8,316 nucleotides of DNA from SZUA-254 sp964596065 (lineage in GTDB: Bacteria > Bacteroidota > Ignavibacteria > UBA10030 > SZUA-254). The stretch spans positions 1-8,316 of the forward strand of contig CAZQSM010000085.1 in NCBI GenBank assembly GCA_964596065.1, given 5' to 3'. Below are positions 4,930 through 8,316 of the stretch, piece by piece. Numbering within the stretch: position 1 is the first letter of the stretch; every line of letters starts with the position of its first letter. Under the pieces are notes generated by a model. The model did not search any database. It was not told the DNA's origin and worked only from the letters and a program-made list of their open reading frames with translations. Both the position numbers and the translations under genes were made by a program.

Positions 4930-7662
4930 TCAGGCGTTCAGGCCGCCCCCGTGCGCCTTCCGGATGATCAGTTCGAGGGAACCGTGGTATTTTTGAGGCA
5001 GGTTCTTGAATTTCGGTTTCGACCTCTCCAGCGCGATTTCGAGCGGGGACGCCGGATCGGCGAACTCCCCCGCGTTCCGGATGTATTCGTCGAGCTTCTT
5101 CGCCACCCTTGCGACCGTGGCCGCGTCGTCCGAGCCGGCGATGCGCGAGGCGGCCCTGGCGACGTCGTACCCCTCGGCCACGAGCGTGTCGAAACAATAT
5201 CCCCTGAAATATTCCGCGACCGTGCCGCGGTTGAATCCCCCGAGCTCGTCGGCCGTCTGCGTGACGGCGCTCCTGGAAAAACCCTTTTCGCGGAGCGACC
5301 CCGCGACCAGTTCGCCGATGTCGCCCTGCGACTGCACCGTCCCCGCGACCTCCTCCGGCAGGTCCTTCAACCGCAGCATCGTCCTCCCGTCGGCCTTCGC
5401 GAGGAGCGCCCCCCGGGTGATGATGCTCTGCAGTTCCCGGACGTTCCCCTTCCAGGGGTGGGCCGCGAGCGCCTTCATCACGCCGCCGCTGGCGGCGAAC
5501 TCCGCTCCCTGCTCCGCCAGGAATTTCCGGGACAGGACCACGATGTCCCCGGGGCGGTTGCGCAGCGGCGGAATCTCCGCGGCGAGGACGTTGAGCCTGT
5601 AATAGAGGTCGGCGCGGAACGCCTTCCGTTCCACCGCACTCTTCAGGTCGCGGTTCGTCGCGGTGATCACCCTCGCGTCCGAACGGAGCGTCACGGTCCC
5701 GCCCACCCGTTCGTACGTGCCGTCCTGCAGCACCCTGAGGAGCTTCACCTGGAACGATTCGCTCGTTTCGCCGATCTCGTCGAGGAAGATCGTCCCGCCC
5801 TGCGCGATCTCGAACCGCCCCGGCTTTTCCTTCATCGCGCCGGTGAACGCCCCCCGTTCGTGTCCGAAGAGCTCGCTCTCGAGGAGGGTCTCCGTGAGCG
5901 CCCCGCAGTTGACCGCGACGAACGGCTTCCCCCTCCTGGCCGACGATTCGTGGATGGCGCGGGCCACGACCTCCTTCCCGGAACCGCTCTCGCCCGTGAT
6001 CAGCACCGTCGCGTCGCTTTCGGATATTTTCCTGATCAGGCCAACGACCGCCCCCATCGGTCCCGAGGGGTCGTGGACAAGGCCGTGAAAATCCGCCGGG
6101 GCTGTCGCGCCGGGACCCTCCGGCCGGGCCCCGCCGACCGGTTCCTCCGGGTACCACGGACGCAGGTCGTCGCCGAGGAGCCGCAGTTTCTCGATCTCGC
6201 CGCGGTACCGTTCGATTTCAGCCGTCAGCCTCGCCCGTTCCGCGCCGTCGCCCTCCGCGCCGCGCCTGTCGAGCGCCGCGCGCAGTTCCGAGAGCCGCCG
6301 TTCACGGTCGCCCACCGTCGCGAGGAGGTGCGCCAGCTGGCCGCCGACGACGCCCTGGCCGTGGACCAGGAGGACGACGATCAGCGCGGCGCCCGAGAAC
6401 CAGGCCACGAACATCGGTAGGAGGAAGGCCGCGGAGGAAAAGAGCATGAACGAGACGAGCGTGTGGAGCGCCAGCAGCGAGACGACGGCGAGCACGCCGC
6501 GGAGGATGCGGCCCGGGGCGATGAGGAGGACGCCGGCGAGGCCGATCGCGAGCAGGACGAGGGCGACCGCCCCCGGTGGCGCGGCGCGGAGGAACCTCCC
6601 GTGGATGGCGTTGTCGATGAAGAGCGCGTGCAGGCCGACGGCCGGAAATTGCCGGCCGAACGGCGAATCCACGAACGAACTCCTCCCCTCGGCGACGACA
6701 CCCAGGAGGACGATCCTGTCGCGAAGCTGCCGGACGTTCCCGATGGTGGGGGCCCCGGCCGCACCTGGGCGGTTCGCGGTGAGCGTTCCGTCTCCGCCGG
6801 CCTGGAGGTCGTCGTAGGCCCGGAGGAAGTCGAGGAATGAAATCACCGTCAGGGAACCGGCGCCCCCCGTAAAATTGAGCGTCACGTCGCCCCCCTCGCC
6901 GAAGGGGATCTCGTGGAAGCCCCCCTCGCCGCGGAGCGAGAGGGTGCCGTCGCCGAGCGAGAGCTCCGCGACACCGGGCACGCTCCGGCGGAGCAGTTCG
7001 AGGCTGAAGAGCGGAAGAACGCCGGACCGGGTGGCGACGAAGAGCGGGAGGGTGAGGTCGTCGGTGATGTTGGTGTGGCCGAGGCCGGCCGCGGACTCCA
7101 GGAACGGCTGGTAGGGGAGCGTGAAGTGGAAGCCGGTCCGCCAGGGACCCCGGCCCCCGCCGTCCGCGGTCCCGTTCCCGTTCCCGTTCCCCGTTCCGAA
7201 CCGGCACGCGAAACGCGCGGGGAAGACCGGGGCCGTCGAATGGGTGTCCGGCGCGCCCGGCGCCGCCATCGACCGGAAATATCCGCCCAGGACCACGTTA
7301 CCTGACGACGCGATCACCGACGCGAGCAGGTCGTTGTATTCCGGAGCCGATTTCCCGGAATCGCCGAGCCCGAGGTCGACGCCGACGCTCCCCGCTCCGA
7401 GGCCGGAGAGCGCCGAGAGCGCGAGCGCGTAATAACTTCGCTTGACCGGAAGCCCCCCCAGCGCGTCGATGTCGTCCCCCGTCAGGGCGATGACGACGAT
7501 CGACGAATCCACCGGCAGCTCGCCGCGCGCGGCGTACTTCCACCGGAGAAGCCCCTTCTCCACCCCCGCGAAGAAGCCCGGCGCGAGGAGATAGAGGGCG
7601 GTGCAGGCGAGCGTCGCGCCCATCCCCGCCCTCAGGCGGCTCATCATCGGGGGGTTGTTCAC
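4930..7662 (-). CDS. Transmembrane CHASE2 sensor / sigma-54-dependent transcriptional activator
   Basis: A 910-residue one-component regulator. Residues 14-34 form a membrane segment. Residues ~40-360 are a periplasmic CHASE2 sensor: it starts VVIALTGDDIDALGGLPVKR and ends near ALFIDNAIHGRFLR. Three membrane helices follow at ~363-383, 389-409 and 411-434, the usual CHASE2 layout, then a coiled coil (~452-500). The sigma-54 AAA+ domain (~525-772) is intact: Walker A GESGSGKE (557-564), GAFTGA (604-609), Walker B IFLDE (625-629), switch N670, arginine fingers R683/R689 and sensor II NVREL (740-744). It should bind sigma-54 and hydrolyse ATP. Residues ~785-865 hold one or two helix-turn-helix-like units, followed by a KFKNLPQKYH tail. 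There is no receiver domain. The GTG start at 7662 is chosen because AGGA lies 9 nt upstream and the next in-frame ATGs lack a ribosome site. It is translationally close to the EnvC-like gene. The ligand is unknown. CHASE2 is more usually fused to cyclases or kinases. Confidence 0.93.
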   Translation of the reverse strand: MNNPPMMSRLRAGMGATLACTALYLLAPGFFAGVEKGLLRWKYAARGELPVDSSIVVIALTGDDIDALGGLPVKRSYYALALSALSGLGAGSVGVDLGLGDSGKSAPEYNDLLASVIASSGNVVLGGYFRSMAAPGAPDTHSTAPVFPARFACRFGTGNGNGNGTADGGGRGPWRTGFHFTLPYQPFLESAAGLGHTNITDDLTLPLFVATRSGVLPLFSLELLRRSVPGVAELSLGDGTLSLRGEGGFHEIPFGEGGDVTLNFTGGAGSLTVISFLDFLRAYDDLQAGGDGTLTANRPGAAGAPTIGNVRQLRDRIVLLGVVAEGRSSFVDSPFGRQFPAVGLHALFIDNAIHGRFLRAAPPGAVALVLLAIGLAGVLLIAPGRILRGVLAVVSLLALHTLVSFMLFSSAAFLLPMFVAWFSGAALIVVLLVHGQGVVGGQLAHLLATVGDRERRLSELRAALDRRGAEGDGAERARLTAEIERYRGEIEKLRLLGDDLRPWYPEEPVGGARPEGPGATAPADFHGLVHDPSGPMGAVVGLIRKISESDATVLITGESGSGKEVVARAIHESSARRGKPFVAVNCGALTETLLESELFGHERGAFTGAMKEKPGRFEIAQGGTIFLDEIGETSESFQVKLLRVLQDGTYERVGGTVTLRSDARVITATNRDLKSAVERKAFRADLYYRLNVLAAEIPPLRNRPGDIVVLSRKFLAEQGAEFAASGGVMKALAAHPWKGNVRELQSIITRGALLAKADGRTMLRLKDLPEEVAGTVQSQGDIGELVAGSLREKGFSRSAVTQTADELGGFNRGTVAEYFRGYCFDTLVAEGYDVARAASRIAGSDDAATVARVAKKLDEYIRNAGEFADPASPLEIALERSKPKFKNLPQKYHGSLELIIRKAHGGGLNA
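7171..7195 (+). repeat. CCCGTT hexamer tandem repeat inside the CHASE2 sensor gene
   Basis: Three perfect copies of CCCGTT (7171-7188) are followed by an extra C and a fourth copy. They encode the Gly-Asn run GNGNGNGNG at about residues 158-164 of the sensor domain. A six-base unit changes length without breaking the frame, so this loop could vary between strains. Confidence 0.7.
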
Positions 7663-7666
7663 CTTG

Positions 7667-8316
7667 TCAATTCCTGGTGATGCCCCTGGACCTGAGCCAT
7701 TTTTCCGGGTCGAGCGTTTCCCGCCCTTTCCAGACTTCGAAGTGGATCATCGGTCCGTCGAGCCCCTCGCCGCTCCTGCCGAGCGACTGGCCCGCCGTGA
7801 TCTTCTCTCCCTCCTCGACGTCGATGTCGGCGAGGTGGGCGTAGACGGTCCGGTAGCCCCCCTCGTGGGCGACGATGACGAGGTTGCCGAACGACGGGAG
7901 CCACCAGATCGTGGAAACCTCGCCGGCGGCCACCGCCGACACCCGCGTGCCGGTCGGGACGCCGATGTCCACGCCCTTGTTTTCCGTCAGCGTCTTGAGG
8001 ATCGGGTGTTTTTGCATCCCGTACCCGCCGACGAGCCGGCCCCCCTCCACCGGCCAGCCGATGCCGCCCCGCGCCGCCTCGAAGGCCCCGCCGCCGGCCG
8101 TTTCCGCCGGCCGGGCCGCGTCGGCCGCCGGCTTCCTCTTTTTTTCCGCCTCGATCAGCGCCGCGATCTTCCTCCCGATCTCCTCGAAGTCCTTCCTGCG
8201 CCGGTCGATTTCCTTCTGGTAATTCTTCTTGTCCCTCCGGATGCCGGCCAGCAGGTTCTTTTTCTTCTTCGTCATCTTCCTGAGGTTGCCCTGCTCGGCC
8301 GATTTGTCGGCGATCA
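7667..8316 (-). CDS. EnvC-like LytM (degenerate M23) murein hydrolase activator, 5' part missing
   Basis: The frame is open to the window edge, so only the C-terminal ~216 codons are visible. The Met codon at 8275 is probably internal because the preceding codons continue the same charged helix. Counting from that Met, residues 1-48 are Lys/Arg/Glu-rich coiled coil, 49-72 an Ala/Pro-rich linker, and 73-198 a LytM/M23 domain ending in a Trp-Leu motif typical of EnvC homologues. Catalytic M23 enzymes carry HxxxD and HxH. Here the first reads N99-K-G-V-D103 and the second M176-I-H178, while H147 in YAHL is kept. Two key histidines are therefore replaced, which points to a non-catalytic activator of cell-wall amidases acting in the periplasm, like EnvC, rather than an endopeptidase. 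EnvC homologues often follow ftsEX, which would lie outside the window. The stop is 4 nt before the next gene, so co-translation is likely. Family call is firm; the activator role is inferred. Confidence 0.88.
   Translation of the reverse strand, partial: IADKSAEQGNLRKMTKKKKNLLAGIRRDKKNYQKEIDRRRKDFEEIGRKIAALIEAEKKRKPAADAARPAETAGGGAFEAARGGIGWPVEGGRLVGGYGMQKHPILKTLTENKGVDIGVPTGTRVSAVAAGEVSTIWWLPSFGNLVIVAHEGGYRTVYAHLADIDVEEGEKITAGQSLGRSGEGLDGPMIHFEVWKGRETLDPEKWLRSRGITRN

Noticed and set aside
4748..6157. Minus-strand open frame of 469 codons
   Set aside because: It overlaps the AAA+ region in a different frame from Walker A, GAFTGA and Walker B; the translation is Arg/Gly-rich shadow.
4582..6420. 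Plus-strand open frame of 612 codons
   Set aside because: It is antisense to the conserved sigma-54 AAA+ domain; its Arg/Pro-rich translation shows no motif.
7742..7981. Active M23 zinc endopeptidase
   Set aside because: The His of HxxxD is Asn and the first His of HxH is Met, so the canonical zinc and catalytic set is incomplete.

Overview
This is a GC-rich window, by eye roughly two-thirds G+C with strong G/C preference at third codon positions. All six genes lie on the minus strand and are transcribed from high to low coordinates. Lipoprotein signal peptides, an outer-membrane barrel and an EnvC-like murein hydrolase activator indicate a diderm (Gram-negative) bacterium that uses sigma-54. 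The barrel resembles PorV/UPF0164-type proteins common in FCB-group and candidate-phylum bacteria, but I cannot assign a phylum from sequence alone. No tRNA, rRNA, insertion sequence, phage gene or CRISPR array was seen.

Right-hand block (8316-4930): the 3' part of an EnvC/LytM-like gene, cut by the window end, is followed after 4 nt by a GTG-started 910-residue protein. That protein joins a membrane-anchored CHASE2 sensor domain directly to a complete sigma-54 activator AAA+ domain and a C-terminal DNA-binding region. It has no receiver domain, so it looks like a one-component transmembrane enhancer-binding protein.

Gap (4929-4752): on the strand of the downstream genes, this 178-bp gap holds a close match to the sigma-54 -24/-12 promoter (TGGCACG-N4-TTGTA). 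Upstream of it is an AT-rich patch, then a 10-bp direct repeat with 21-bp periodicity, at the distance expected for enhancer sites.

Left-hand block (4751-1): four envelope genes follow. They are a lipoprotein of unknown function, a 126-bp gap with a large inverted repeat, a second unknown lipoprotein, an outer-membrane barrel fused to a transglutaminase-like domain, and a FecR-domain protein cut by the left window edge. The last three are tightly spaced (11 and 13 nt) and form one unit.

Working model (inference): the CHASE2 activator senses an envelope or periplasmic cue. It then switches on the neighbouring envelope operon through the sigma-54 promoter, while being co-expressed with a regulator of cell-wall cleavage. 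This would be a self-contained sensor-to-surface module, and it is the most interesting aspect of the window.
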